Shown in pieces: positions 31,830-44,619 of a stretch of 64,000 bases of DNA (its first letter is position 1; every line of letters starts with the position of its first letter). Under the pieces are notes generated by a model, which ran no database searches, had not been told where the DNA came from, and worked only from the letters and a program-made list of their open reading frames with translations. The DNA lies in NCBI GenBank assembly GCA_030068145.1, contig JAPJBO010000044.1, positions 372,001-436,000 on the forward strand. The letters are read 5' to 3'. The translations under genes were made by a program, and so were the position numbers. This stretch comes from Diplonema papillatum (taxonomy: Eukaryota > Euglenozoa > Diplonemea > Diplonemida > Diplonemidae).

Positions 31830-33020
31830 GGTACCTTTTAAATATGCTCTTGCTTTTCTGTCGGAGACCACCAGTTGCGGACGCGGTTTCACACGTGAAT
31901 CTGCAAGGTTAGGCGTACAACAAGAAACAGAAAGTTCCCACTGTTCTTCTCGGTGTGCAGTTTCTCCCCCCGTCGAAATACCCCGGAGCCTCTGGGAGTT
32001 TTATACACGCGCGCCGTTGCCGAATGCCCAGCACAAGTGGGCGCTGTGCTTCTGGTGGGGCCTCTGAGGCAGGGCAGTGTCCACGGCTGACACGCACGAT
32101 ACAAACCTCAGTCATCCGACCCGCCGTCTCAGCCCACGAACACGCCCCCACCTTCGTTTTCTTTTTTGCAACCAAAACGGTTCTGTGCACCGCCCGCCCC
32201 GCGGCCTGGCCCAGCGATCTCGTGCGAAATGTGAGAACGACCGCAATGTGGTCATGTGTGCAACGATGGGGCGTACCCGATTCACTTTGTAAGTGTGTGC
32301 ACTCTATCACATCGGCGCCTCAACACTCGGCTTTTTGTTTGCGCGCACCAGCGGAACTCACCTGCTTTGGTAAGTTTCATGTAGTACGCTGCCAACTACT
32401 AATTTTTAGTACCAACAACGCATTGTTTACTCTAAAAAAGAAGGTGTGCACGCGTCAGCGAAAGCTTAGAAAACGAAGGAATAGCGAAGAGACCGACAAG
32501 CCATACGAGAACGAGCAGTGCCTTGCCGTTGTAGTCTCAAGCACGAAGGGAACTGTGCTGTATGTATGTATCTATCTAAGCTGAAGTTTCCCATCAAGCC
32601 GCCGCCGTAGGCCGCGCAGTCGCGAGAAAGAAGGGGGCCCGCAGCGTTACAAGGCGGCGATCCCCCGCGAGACGAGTTTACTAGGAATTCGGGAGTGGTT
32701 TTTGGAGTGAAGGAGTTCGCTTGAAACACCGGAATTTTGGAGTCTGTTAGCAATATGCGTGTACTTGCGGATGGTGGTTGACACGAGTGGTAAGAGCATC
32801 GGTGTGTGTTCCTTTGTTGCTGACCGTTGGTGCCTGCGTCTGTTCTGTCTCCAGGGAAGCAGAAGGTTGAGCTCACCCCCCGGCCAGAGCACCCGCTGCA
32901 GCACCAGCTCCGGTGCCGCCACTCATTGTAGCAGAGCCGCAACTTGCAGCCTACGCCCGCCGTAGCAGCGCGAAGAGAAGTGAGACCGGAAACTCCCTGG
33001 AGAGATGGTCCCTGCACTCC
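31830..33020 (+). other. Gap without a recognised gene
   Basis: A short repeat at 32335-32400 (GCGCACCAGCGGAACTCACC, TTTCATGTAGTACGCTGCCA) is shared with 4470-4520. A 209-codon + frame at 31955-32584 runs through that repeat and has no coding composition. Otherwise nothing is recognised. Confidence 0.5.
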
Positions 33021-33023
33021 AAC

Positions 33024-33025
33024 TC

Positions 33026-33068
<43 letters not shown>
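33024..33068 (+). repeat. (TC)n microsatellite
   Basis: About 21 uninterrupted CT dinucleotides. Similar but shorter tracts lie at 43368-43401 and 43517-43550, and a (GA)n tract at 39553-39575. Confidence 0.95.
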
Positions 33069-33072
<4 letters not shown>

Positions 33073-33539
33073 CTTTTTTCGTGCGGTAGAAATACTAAGC
33101 ATACTCGAGCAGAAAGTAGGAATAAGCCTCGAGCAGCAGGCTGAGAAGAGTAGAGGACAGGTATCTATACTATTTAAACAAAAGCAAGCAAACGCACAAA
33201 CAGAAAGAAGAAAACAGGGAAGAAGTGCGTCCTTCAACCGCCGGCAGAAACACACCTCACACAAGCTTCTTTCACTCTAGAAGAAGAGGGCGAACTTGAA
33301 ATCAACCCGAAACGTGCCCGATTGTATGTGGTTTACGAGGGCAACAAAAAAAGCGAAACTTTTACTAAGAAAAGAAGAAGAAAAAAAATGACGCCCGTAT
33401 CAGGATGATCCAAACGGTACGGGAAAATGGAAAGTCGTTACCATCGAGATACCACGGGACTCGACAGTAGAAAGAAGTACCGGGGGTGCTCACCGCCAGA
33501 TCCGTCCGCAGAAGTAGCCCCCCGATACGTGCACGAAGA

Positions 33540-33835
33540 AAGAAGAAGAAAAAAGAAAAAGGCCGCTCCTGGTCCAGGAACGTGACGGTCAACCACAGCT
33601 TGCGAAGCTTGAGTCGGAGGCAGCAACAGTGCCACAACCCCGTCCGCTCTGCCCTGCGGTTGATCGTCTCGACGAGCTTGTGTTCAGCGCGAGCGCCAAG
33701 CCCCAAGGTGCGCCAAGCCTTGATGCTTTAGTTTGGGAAATCGGTAGCCACTTGACCCGTTGGCCCGTGGCTCTGCAGTACCGCCGAACACGTGAAGCTT
33801 GGCTCCCGTGTAGCAGGCTTTCCCTGGTACCTAAT
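33540..33835 (+). repeat. Family C copy, most complete
   Basis: Runs from GAAGAAGAAAAAAGAAAAAG to TTTCCCTGGTACCTAATACC and includes CCAAGCCTTGATGCTTTAGT, which is missing at 14790. Target duplications and terminal inverted repeats are not evident. Confidence 0.8.
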
Positions 33836-34247
33836 ACCCCCCCCCGATACGTGCACGAAAATAAATTATGCAGCACATGCCGACCCTCCGCCTCTCCCTG
33901 CCTCGCCCGGGTAGCTGGGTGGTTTCTTTGTATTGTTTCGATGAGAAGGTGGATCTTGCGTCCATTCTTCCCACCATCACCTCCTCCCCGTGGGTGTAAA
34001 CAAACTTGTGAACACTGAGATGTGAACGACCCACACTGCAGGAACAGGATTTGGGTCACGCCACATCTCTCCCAGCTTTCCTGTCCCACCAGCTCCTGCT
34101 CCTCACCGCCCCGTAGCGTGCAGCGAAGGCAGAGCCATTCACTTGTGCCCTTAAACTTGCTTTCCTGCCAAGCTGAGTGCTGGTTTGTTAGTAATGTAGA
34201 GCAGAAACCTCGTGAAACACGAGTCGATTCCCCCCCCCCCCCCCGCC

Positions 34248-34330
34248 CTACTTTCTTCGAAGAAGGCTTGATGCTAGCATCAAACGTGCATGAGCGACAG
34301 TGTTGTGTATGAAGATTAAACTAAGATTCC
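34248..34330 (+). repeat. Family A copy
   Basis: TTCTTCGAAGAAGGCTTGAT with the intact palindrome, but GCGACAGTGTTGTGTATGAA replaces the usual AGGCAGTGCTCTGCCTAAAC. It ends ATTAAACTAAGATTCCCCC. Confidence 0.75.
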
Positions 34331-35094
34331 CCCTCCCCCTTCCTTTGTTCTCGAAGATATTGCAAATCATGCTTAGGGATAGTGATTAGTTCTGAGTCGT
34401 TCAGCTGGCGAATGCGGCAGTCGAATAGGATTCAACTGTTCTTTTTCTCTCTAAACTTGTCGTCCGCCAACAGTGGAAATAGGAGGGAAGGAGGAATTAT
34501 CGGAAGAGCGAGTGTAGCGAAAGAGGGGGGGAGTGTGCGCCAACAACAGTGCCTGGACCACTGCCCCTGAGGCATGATTCTGCCCGAACACTAAACTGAG
34601 ATTTCCCCCCCGTCGACCGGATATTGCTGCGAAGCCAGGGAGGTTTGCTCCCTGATTCACGCACTTTCTTGCTCCGTTATCTTGGTTCTGGCGGTACAAG
34701 GGACCTGTGCGGTCCTCATACGTACCAAACACGAAGTGCCACCTCGCCATCCTTAATAGTCAACCCTTACCCTCGCGTGAGCCGAGGGACCACCCTACTG
34801 GGGGACAAGGGACAACGGCATCAGGGATTTGGAGATGCAGGATGCGTGGGATTCTTCAATGTGTCTGTCACCGCACCTCAGATCCCTGACTGAATGTTGG
34901 CAGCATGATCACAATTGTGTCATACACGCACTGCTGTTTGCCAAGAATCCGGAAGTCTGGGCAGGACAATGCCGCCTCTACCATCTCCCGCGCTCAAGTC
35001 CGCATAAGCGACTCTTTTGCAAGAGTGAGAATAAACGTCGTTGTACGTCGGGAAATACGGTTCGTCCCCCCCCCCCGGTTTCGCCTGTGCTCTA

Positions 35095-35292
35095 GTAGTA
35101 GTCCTGGCTGTGACGAGCTACGAACAGCCGCCTGACAAACCACACTCACACCTCCTGTCTGCAGACACTCAGGTTCCGCGCTGATGATGGTCCGCCTTCT
35201 GTGTCCGTGGCTTAAAGGACCAAAACACGGCGCAGACGGGACCAGTGCGGCGTTGAGCACATACCCATTCCAAGCACGTTCTTGCAATCCCC
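35095..35292 (+). repeat. Family B copy
   Basis: AGTCCTGGCTGTGACGAGCT to CATTCCAAGCACGTTCTTGC, followed by AATCCCCCC. It differs from 30137 at scattered sites (CTTCTGTGTCCG, GGCGTTGAGC). Confidence 0.8.
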
Positions 35293-35299
35293 CCAAAAT

Positions 35300-36765
35300 C
35301 CTCACTATGGTTCTTTCATTGTGAGCGCACCGAAACATACGGAAAGATGGTCGGCCAGCGGGAGTGACGGCCGAACCAACGCAAGAAAGAGACAGCCGGT
35401 GCTGTAAATTCAGAAGAACAGAGAGTAAAGGGTGGGCAAGTGACCTAGTGAAAGACCCGTTCACTACAGGCGCTGCTGTGATTTGGCCGTTCTTCTGCAG
35501 CTACCTTATTCCCATGTACGTTTTCCATTGCTTCTTTTGAGCTGTTCTGTTGGAAAGGAACAGGAACGCGGCTTCTCGTTCTAGTGACCAGTTGTTCTTT
35601 CCTAAGAAGGGCCGCCGATGGACCGAGTAGAAGCGACAAACGGTCGCTGTTGGTGCGTACGCATTTCATTCGAAGCACGTACTCACGTTTCCCCTCTCCC
35701 GGTATCCTTAATCGTACAATGCGGCTCCTCCTGTTGAATTTTTGCTCATTATTTTCTTACCTTCTCTTGGGGTACCTACTCTTACTAAGCGGAAGAGATC
35801 AGCAAAGAGTCGTGTGTTTTGTACATTGATTTGTACGAGACTTTCCCCCGACCCTCCCATTGCCGGGTGGAGGGGGCCAAACCGAAGCGTATATTTTGGT
35901 AGCAAGGAAAGACGTTGCAGGTGCTCGTGTGACAATGAAGTGCTTCGTCCCTCCCCCCAGACCCCACAAAGTAAACGGGCTTCTTCTTTTTCTTCTTCTT
36001 TTACTTCGAACTTTCTGCTTCTTTTTGCGTTTTCTTTTGAAAGTATGCAAATACTGCAAGAAAGGTAGTTGAAATAGACCTCTTGAGTTTCGTGCTGCTC
36101 ACAGTTTCAGCACGAGCGCCAAGCTCGATGGTAACGCCAGCGCCTTGATGCTTGTATTGTTGTTGGAAAATCCGGTAGGCACCTGAGTGTAACATGTTGC
36201 GCATCATACCAGTAGAAGCGAAGGCAGTGTTTTGTCTACCGTGCTTCGAAAAATAACGAACTACGAATGCTGAACGGTAATAGTTGTGTACCAAAAACCT
36301 TAACTCTAAGAAGCACCTGAACCACCCGGGGAGTTTGGTACAGCCACGCAGCGTACGTAGCTCTGCAGAACAGATGCACGAGCTAGTGGTGCATTGCACC
36401 TACTACGTATCGGTCCCAGATGGCACCATGAGAGGATACCGAGGGCAGCGTAGCGCCCGTCTGGATATCCATCCTCATATTCCCGTATTCGGCCCATACT
36501 GAGGTGCTACATACTACACACATGCACTGCACCGTGCTGCTACGCGCTGTGTTCCAATACCTAGCTCATTATTTCGGTTCAGCAGCTTTACCCCGTATCA
36601 GAATTTGACTTCGACCCAGGGTTGAGAGGGGCCGATGGTGATTGAATGCTTTCGAAGAGACCAAATGAGGTGACCTTCGTTCGGTTGAAACTTCGCAACT
36701 TTCTGCTGCCACGGACGAAGTTCTTGGAGTTTCAACGGGTCCCAGAAAGGGATGGGTTTTGTATA
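35300..36765 (+). other. Gap without a recognised gene
   Basis: A weak family C remnant lies at 36095-36200 (TTTCAGCACGAGCGCCAAGC, CGCCTTGATGCTTGTATTG). ORFs here are short, overlap on both strands and share no signal with known families. Confidence 0.5.
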
Positions 36766-36767
36766 GG

Positions 36768-36945
36768 CCCCTGCTTTGTAAGTACTTGACAAGGCTGCTA
36801 GTATCAGAATCTCGAAGGGAAAATGTGCTGTCACATGTGACACAGGTAACTCTGGGTTGAGTGGCGGGCGTCAACGAAGAACCACTGAGTTGGAATGTAT
36901 CTCCCTCGCTAGCCTCTGTCGAAATAAGCACAACGCAGCCACTCG
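36768..36945 (+). repeat. Family G copy
   Basis: CCCCTGCTTTGTAAGTACTT, GGTAACTCTGGGTTGAGTGG and AATAAGCACAACGCAGCCAC match 7620-7838 with scattered changes. Confidence 0.6.
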
Positions 36946-37549
36946 ACACGTAGCATTTTTCAAAGTACGGATTATGTGCCTACGGGCTTCGGCGGTTTTC
37001 CCGGCCACGATTTGAGAAGATCGGAAGTTAATCATAAGTTGAGAGTGGTCCCTGCAGTCTGACGCGTCTCTCTATCTTTTCCTCTATTTGGATGATGCGA
37101 CACTTTAGTTTCGGTTTTGTGCTGCAGTCTGCTCTTTACTTCGTTTTGGTAGTACAAACTTTCTCCCGTGCTGCCCTATCATTGGAAACGTGGACGGGAA
37201 ATCTACCTCTCAACTCGTCACAACTCTTTTCTTCTGTGTCTATGCGCAAACACCTCGTGCCCACGCAACTATTAGAACGAAAAGGGAGTTTTGTTGGGGG
37301 CTTTACTATCTTGGCATCAAACTCAAGCAATGGGCAAAGATGAAAGACTACCGACGAGCACGTCAACTCCGGTTGATCGTCGTTACAACACAACAGGTCT
37401 CCCTCTCAAAATTGTGATCAGAACACTGAGAACACAAGCAAACCGCGACGTTTTGTCAAACAGCGAAAACATGCACTCGGGGGGGGCCTGCTTCCTCCTC
37501 TAGTAGGATCGCGAGGACTGTGCAGTCGTATCCAACGCTTTTTCTTTTT

Positions 37550-37830
37550 ACATAAGCGCCAGCTTGGAAGGAAATGATTGACAATAGCTGCCAGAGAAAG
37601 AACCGAAGGGATCTTAAGTGCTGTAACTACCGAACCACGTGTTGAACGGACGTGAGGTCATGCGGGTCTACGCCAACATGACAAACCACACAAACACAAC
37701 AGGTCAAAAGTCCTGAGTGAGAAAACAACACACGGTGGCGTAAGCGAAGAACAAATCCCTCTACCTCTATATTTCCTCCTTTCCATTCGGAGTCAAAGCA
37801 GCTACGTCGAGTATTTTTTTTCAAAAGTAT
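37550..37830 (+). repeat. Family F copy, full length
   Basis: CATAAGCGCCAGCTTGGAAG to CATTCGGAGTCAAAGCAGCT and ACGTCGAGTATTTTTTTTC. It defines the family with the minus copy at 367-690. Confidence 0.75.
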
Positions 37831-38667
37831 GCAAATACTGTTGCAAGGAATAGTTGACCAGACCTCCTGTGCTTGCGTTGCCCATGAATGCGGGAATTGG
37901 AAACCCTGATGTACCCGGAAGACCACCACCCCGCAATACAGAGCACCCCTTTTTTCTTGGTACTGGACTTGTACACATGGAGGTACTCATCTTCTGCAAA
38001 TGATTATGACTCTGTATACTCCGAGAGCTTGAGAGTTTTTCACACCTGTTCAAACGAAGAAGAAGCTCTTTCCTCAGGTCTTGTCATTCAATGGATAATC
38101 AGCTGCTGCTGCTGCTGATGTTCATCATTGTTGCGATGTCTGCCGCCGGAAGTGTTCTCTAGCTGGCGAGACCTGCGGTCCAACTAGCCTGTCTTTTTTA
38201 TAGCCATGCATGTGTAAGGAAACTGAGCCGCCTGAGGACCTCTGATTATGAACGATTGCCACCTGCCACCACGTCCAGGATTTGAGTTCAGGATAGTGCG
38301 GTCAACGAAGAAGTTTAGTTCCCCTCTTCATTCTCCTACTCTCGCGGTGTACGGGTTTCCCTAGTCCCGCTTGTATTTGTTCTTTTAAGTGGCGTCTCTG
38401 CGTCGGCTCAGGACTCACTCGCAACTCAATTGTCTTTCTTTGTACTGTCTTGTTCTGAATTTCTTCTTCCTTCTTCCCGTCCCCTCCCCCCGAAGTATAT
38501 ATTTGACCACAACTCAACAGGAACCGTTTGCAGGAAAGATCAGCATGGGGTGCTGGAGCTTCGTTTAGTGGTCACATCTACTGGCTTTGCCCTGACACGA
38601 AATTCGGTCTGCGAAGCAGCTTTGTCTGACTTTCGTCGCACCCCCAACACGACCGAGTGTACTTCTT

Positions 38668-38757
38668 CATGGTAACAAGAATGCTTGTCCATATCCAAAG
38701 CGTCGGACGGCAGCTTAAAGCACTTAAAACAGGGTTTACACACGTGCGCACAAATCT
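38668..38757 (+). repeat. Family E copy
   Basis: CATGGTAACAAGAATGCTTG, CGTCGGACGGCAGC, AAACAGGGTTTACACACGTG. Diverged from 2862-2965 but collinear. Confidence 0.65.
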
Positions 38758-38913
38758 CCGCGATTGAGGTTGAGGCTGCACAACCGGGAGCAGTAGCGCT
38801 AGGGGGCGCCTCCCTCGCTTCTTTCGCCGAAGCCTCCCATGACTTTGTGGTCTTGTGCCTGCCTGCCGTGCAAGTTTACACGATTGTACAAGCGAGACCG
38901 CTCAAAATACCTT

Positions 38914-38989
38914 TCAGAAACGAAGAGGGCCCCGCTGTTAGGTGTTCTGGCTCAGAAACGAAGAGGGCCCCGCTGTTAGGTGTTCTGGC
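38914..38989 (+). repeat. Perfect 38-bp tandem duplication
   Basis: CAGAAACGAAGAGGGCCCCG followed by CTGTTAGGTGTTCTGGCT occurs twice in a row without a change, so the event is recent. Confidence 0.9.
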
Positions 38990-39042
38990 TATGAGCCAGC
39001 ATGCCCAACCACGTGAACTGCCGCAATACCAAACTTGAAGGC

Positions 39043-39466
39043 CAGGGCTTACGCTCCACGTGTGGAACGTGTGGATTTCCACACGTAAATTCTTTTTGAA
39101 TTTTGTTCCCCCACGTGTGGATCCACAGGTACCACATGTGGATTCTGATTTTTGGTCCACATGCAGGTGAGTCCAGGCCCACTAGTGGACAAGGCCGCAC
39201 AACCAGGTGTCGCCAAAGTCCAGTAGCTACCTAGCGACGCTATTCTTTTTTTTTACCAAACATGCAATGTTGGAGGAAATAAGAACGCGTCACAGGCCTT
39301 CCACGGCGTTTCCTTGTGCCCTGTACCAAGAAACAAACGTCCAGGGCAAAGCGTTCAACGTAGAATGTCGCACATAAGGGGAAAGGTTTTTTCCGCTCGA
39401 ACCTTAAGCGCCCACATGTGGACCACACGTATTTTCTCTGAGGCCGAAAACGGAGCGTAAGCCCTG
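39043..39466. mobile_element. 424-bp hAT MITE with 8-bp target duplication
   Basis: The terminal inverted repeats CAGGGCTTACGCTCC / GGAGCGTAAGCCCTG are perfect over 15 bp. TTGAAGGC flanks both sides (39035-39042 and 39467-39474), the 8-bp duplication expected for hAT. The interior has several CCACACGTGTGG-type palindromes near both ends and, at 39247-39361, the family D block also found alone at 7218. No transposase. Confidence 0.93.
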
Positions 39467-39474
39467 TTGAAGGC

Positions 39475-42400
39475 TTTAATTCGGGGTTCCAAAGCTTCGA
39501 ATCAGCCTGATGGGGGGAAAGAGGGCAGTGACTGTGTATGTGTGTGTGCGAGAGAGAAAGAGAGAGAGAGAGGGAGCGAGATAGATAGAGAACACATCGA
39601 AACACGTCAACGGGTATAGAGAACTGTATACCGGAACGCAGACGCCCTGGCTGACAGTGAGGACTGATTGAAGGTCCTGAAAATGGTGGCCAGATGCTAA
39701 TATCCGCGGCTATAGAGAATCGTCACCTGCTGAGGGGACCTTTAGCTGTGAAGTTGCCAGCGAAAGAGACTAGAGCACTTACGTCACATTCTTGTGCGAC
39801 TTTTTGACGGGCAGAGAGGATTTGTTGAGAAGGGTTCTGAAAACGAGACAAAAGGTTGTTGGCCACTGCGAAGAGTCATTGTTTCAATTGGCCGGAAAAC
39901 TCTATCCACGGATGTAGAAAGTCGTCAGCTGTTACGTTGCCAGTGAAGAGACGCGTGGGGGGCGCAAGACTAGTGCAAAGCGAATTTCTTCTTGGTGTCG
40001 GTCGCAACACTTACAAACTAGGCTAGCCGGAGTTAAAGTGTGTTATCATACCTACATCCCTCATACTACCCGCCTCACAGCCTCAATGGTCAACCGGAGA
40101 CCCTAAAACACCGAACCTCGAAACCACAATGAACGCTAGACAAGCGCAACCGGCCACATTGGGGAGTTCCTTCCTCAGCAAAGATTATAAACGCAACCCC
40201 TCTCTGACTTTCAACACCGACCATCCCCTACAACTAAGATTTCCCCCCCGGGCCCAGGGGATGCATTTTGGGACACCCATTCCGACTCACGATTCCAATT
40301 CACGACGGAGGCAAACATACATCAGGCAAGATTCTGCCTGAACACGAAACTAAGATCCCGCCCCGCTTTTTCTACTTTAACAACTTCTTTTTGAAGAAGA
40401 GCTCTCATCAAACAGGCATGCGATGCAATGTTCCGCCGAAACATTATGCAATAATATCTTCCCTCCTTCTTCCCCAAAACATGCATGAGAGGCAGTGTCC
40501 TGCCAAAACATAAATTAAGACTTTCTCCACCTGTCGAGCCACACTAAAGAACCTCGTCATATGACGAGAGGACCTCTAGTCGCTAGTCATGAATTCGACT
40601 TGTCGTTGCTCTAGTCTCTTCACTGTCAACGTCCCATTTGGAAGACGGGCGCCCGGCCCTTATCCTCAGCCCTTTGGCGTAAGCCTTGGCGTAAACGCTT
40701 TTTGTTCTCCTTTCCCTCGCCGGACCTTCGGGTTGTTCGGCCCTTTTCAATTAAATTATTCTTGTTGTTAAACAAAAAGGAATGCCGAACGAAAGAGTGC
40801 TGCAGTCGACACAAGCCGCGTTAGTTTCCCTTTTTCTCCGGTTGTCTTCTCTTTTCTTTTTCTTTTTTTTTCTTGTCGTGTATATTTGACGATCTGATAC
40901 GGTTGGTACTGTTTCGACGAGTACTAACGCAGTACCGTGCTATCCCTCGCTTGTCCCTTCTTGCATCGTGACATTTTGGGTAGCCGCACGAGAATTCTTG
41001 CACGGCTTTTCTGTCACTTTGCATCGCACAGCAGCGTTTCCCCTCGGGGGAGTGCGCAGCTCGAACGAGTCCCTCTCGGGCTCATTTTCTCCCTCGGCCC
41101 CCCTGTCGGCAGCCCGTTGCTTCGTTGTCCAGTGCAAGACCCCCTCACTCCGGAACTCTTTTTCGTAGTAACAGTGCTTTGTAAACACGAAAGAGAGAAC
41201 GCTGGCAGCGTGTTTGGGAGAAGATTAGCCTAACGAGCATATTTCCCTCACTATCAATCACTAGCAACTCGCTAATACTCTCCCGCCACGTGGTTAACTA
41301 TTTTTCAGAAGGCGAAAAAGACTCAGAACCGAAACCGAGACGTGGTTGTCGTACGGTGTACCTGCCGGGGTGAAGCCAAGGCGAAATGTACCGTAACAAA
41401 AGTCCTTCCAAGCACCCCCAGGTTCTTCGTGTCGCAGTCCCGTTGAATTTGAATCAGGGTCATGGCGTCTTGCTGCCGCTGATAGCCCCCCCTGGCGAGC
41501 TGGTATGTGGGGGATCACTGAGCCAGTCCACCCCTGTTTCCTGGTACTCTGCTTGGAATTGCAGTCTATCAGCAGCCGGCTCAATTTCGATTCGGAGATC
41601 GCAAGCGAATCCGAGAACCAAAGAACTAACGAGCAGCACACGGCGGGTCAGTCCCATTCGTTGCTCAAGGGGACTTGTCCTCTTTCTTTCTCCCTTTTTT
41701 TTCTTCGAAGAAGTATTGATGCCAGCCATCAAACATGCATGAGAGTCAAAGTTCTGCCTTTACATCAACCCAATATTCCCTCCGTCCGCGAGGGCCAAGA
41801 GGGCTAGGTGCCTACCGATGAGAGGCCGACAGAATAACACTTTGCGTGGTTGCCTGTGGCGTCTATTACTCTCTCCCGGACCCGGGTTCCCTTCCGTCTT
41901 TTTCCGAATCCCTTTTCTTTTCATCCTTTCAGAAAGCCCGAAGGTTTTTCTTCATATTCTTGGGGTCTGCTCGTCAGCATTTTTTGGCCTTCGATCGCTT
42001 TTCTTTCTCCCCGGTTTCCTTGTTCCGTTCATAGCTCTTTGCGTCTCTCTCCTTTTTTAAATCAGCGCCCTGCTGTGAATGAATACTCTGAGCCTAAGAT
42101 TAGTAGGAAGCAAAATATGAAAGGGAAATGCCGAAAGAAATACTCAGAGGTGCCTCTCTGTGCTACCGGTATTGTAGACCAAAAGGAATCTGTTGGACGG
42201 GATGCGCACGTTCCGCGTTTTGAAACTAGGGGCCACCTCGAGTATTTCCTGGGGTCTTTATTCAAAAGGAACTCTCACTTTCAACCAAAAGAACAAGCGC
42301 GTAACCCGCTTTCCCTCTGGTGCATCGCAGACATGTAACACTACGTGATCTGGGCAACGTGTGGGAGGGTGGTCTGTTCTTCGCCTTCCTCCCCTGAACA

Positions 42401-43360
42401 TCTACGATTTTCCCCCTCTTCTATACGGAGACGTGATGCCGGGGATAACTCAGGCACGTAGGGGCACTGTGTGTTGTGGAGACGCTGTGCACTCATTTTC
42501 CTGGAGGACAGGTGCCTGGTGTGCATAGCTCGACGCATGGCCGGAGACTCCAAAATCCAGGTGTACAAACTAAAAACGAAAGCGAACTTGCACTCTAAAA
42601 ATATCGCTAAAAAGGGAGACTTAAAGCCCCGAGGTTTCAAGCGAACTTTAACTCTACAAAAGCACAAATGGATAGAACAGAAGCAGCACCAGGATGAGGG
42701 CAAACGTCAGCAGCGGTAGCAACACGCCGGCGAATACGCACAAGGGCCCGAATTAACCGGTTACGGTGAACTGGACAGAGGCTCAAAGAGGTAAGTGAGT
42801 CACCGTGTGTACTACGCCAAAAGGCTCCCCTGCGGATCTCCGTAGTTATTAGCACAATGAACGCAACAGTTTTCTCGGCTGCGGCCTGTCTGGCTCTGGT
42901 GGTACTGACACCACTTTCGTTTTTTTGCGGATTTCTTTCCTTTTTCTTTCATTCTTCGTGTCTTCATTGTCGCGGCCTGCAAGGCGTCTTCTTCGTGCAG
43001 TTCTCCCACTGAAAAATAAGATTCTTTGTTTTTTTCTTCTTCAGACACACTAACACACACACACACACTCTCTCTCTCTCTTTCTGAAGCGTCTCTCACT
43101 TCGTTCACGAAGTGTCCCTCTGCGTTACCAAACTCGTTTAAGCCTATAGGGGGGTCTGCGGGTCCTGGGGCAAGCTCTGAGGCTTAGGTTGTCCCTCTGC
43201 ACAAGTTGCAAGGTTGGAAGGGGACGATTAGAAACCTGAGGACCGGCAGACAATTCCTGGTTCTTCCTTGTTCCGATCTCGATCCCCTGGGTTTTCTGAA
43301 TCGCCCGGTCGGTCTGATTTTTTGGGGTATAAAGCTATTGTCCGAAATGGGACCCTTCTC
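39475..43360 (+). other. Gap without a recognised gene; A-family fragments
   Basis: Family A pieces occur at 40320-40350 (GGCAAGATTCTGCCTGAACA), 40480-40525 (ATGCATGAGAGGCAGTGTCC) and 41703-41780 (TCTTCGAAGAAGTATTGATG; the palindrome here is broken to GATGCCAGCCATC). Nothing else is identifiable. A 162-codon frame at 41850-42338 is unsupported. Confidence 0.5.
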
Positions 43361-43361
43361 G

Positions 43362-43367
<6 letters not shown>

Positions 43368-43404
<37 letters not shown>

Positions 43405-44619
43405 GAATTGTCAGCGCGGTAGCGATGACAGCGAGAACACATATAGGTGGGGGGAGAGAGGCCCTGGGACTGCTAAGGCGTGACAACCTCACCCTTTGAC
43501 TTGTTTTATGTGTTCTCTCTCTCTCTCCCTGCTCCATCTCTCTCTCTCTCATGTTTTTGTCTTCTGTTGTTTTCTATATTTGCAATGCTTGCTTCCTTTC
43601 TCCTTACTTGTTTGTCCCGTCACTTCTTGCTGTTGTGATTGCTTTCCACTTTTTTTACGTTTCTGATTCGAGAAGTCTGCAGACACTTATTGGTCCGGAA
43701 GTTGGATGGTGTACTTGCTGACCTCTAAAACGAGAACGGTAAAGCAAGCCAGCGCAAAGAGCGCTTGTGTTGTGCGCGTCGAAGCAAAGCGGTCCGGGAA
43801 GTGCCCGAAGTTACCGGGTGTGAAAAGCTGGCTCGGGTATTCTAACTCTCCAGCAAGCGACGGAGATCTCCAGCACCAAGACGCTCTGCTCATGCTACAT
43901 CCCCGGTTTTGTTGCACACGCGTTGCGCAGAGGGAGAACATACTGGAGTGCCGGAAACACGGATGCGAAACACGAACACGAGGACTGAGAACCTGAGTTC
44001 CAACTGAACTAAAAGACGATACCAGCCAGAGGAAAGCCGGGCGGCCACGAATGCCTAAGAATTGGCACCAGATTGAGAGGGAACGGCAGATCGGAGCCAG
44101 AATAACAGCACAAGGAGCGGCGGCGGAATGACAGCGATCGGATAACTGAACAGTGTTTGAATGACCACAAATGCCTAAGAAGTGACACCGGGAACCGTTT
44201 GACGAGTACGCAACCCGTGGTGCCAAAACTCCCTGGCGTTTCACGCCGAAGCGGAACGACCGTCACCTTAGCCCATCCCAAGCACCCGTAAACGCGGTCG
44301 GGGAAATCTTTTGAAGGATTCAGGACGAGAGTGACACTCGACAGACGATTTACGCTTTTCCTTTTCCTCGCGACGTACGCATCTGCTCCCTTAGCTTCTG
44401 TTTACGCAGAGAACGCTGCCCATAAACCTAAACCACGAAGAAAGCAGGCTCAGGGGGATGGTTTGTTGGGGCTTTGAACCTAACATGCTCGGCGTTGCGC
44501 TGTCAGGCAACTAGCCTATCGTTGACGAACAGTACAGTCATTCGCAGTGCTTCTGAGCCAAAACTCATAGCAGAGGATACCGCGCCGAAGTCTATAACCG
44601 GCCGGCGAAGAACAAAGAA
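43368..44619 (+). other. Gap with (TC)n tracts, no recognised gene
   Basis: Pyrimidine microsatellites at 43368-43401 and 43517-43550, then unique-looking sequence up to the purine-rich tract before the giant gene. No repeat family or exon pattern was recognised. Confidence 0.5.

Noticed and set aside
41850-42338. 162-codon + strand ORF
   Set aside because: The first half is Phe/Ser/Pro from pyrimidine-rich sequence. No splice, start or family evidence.
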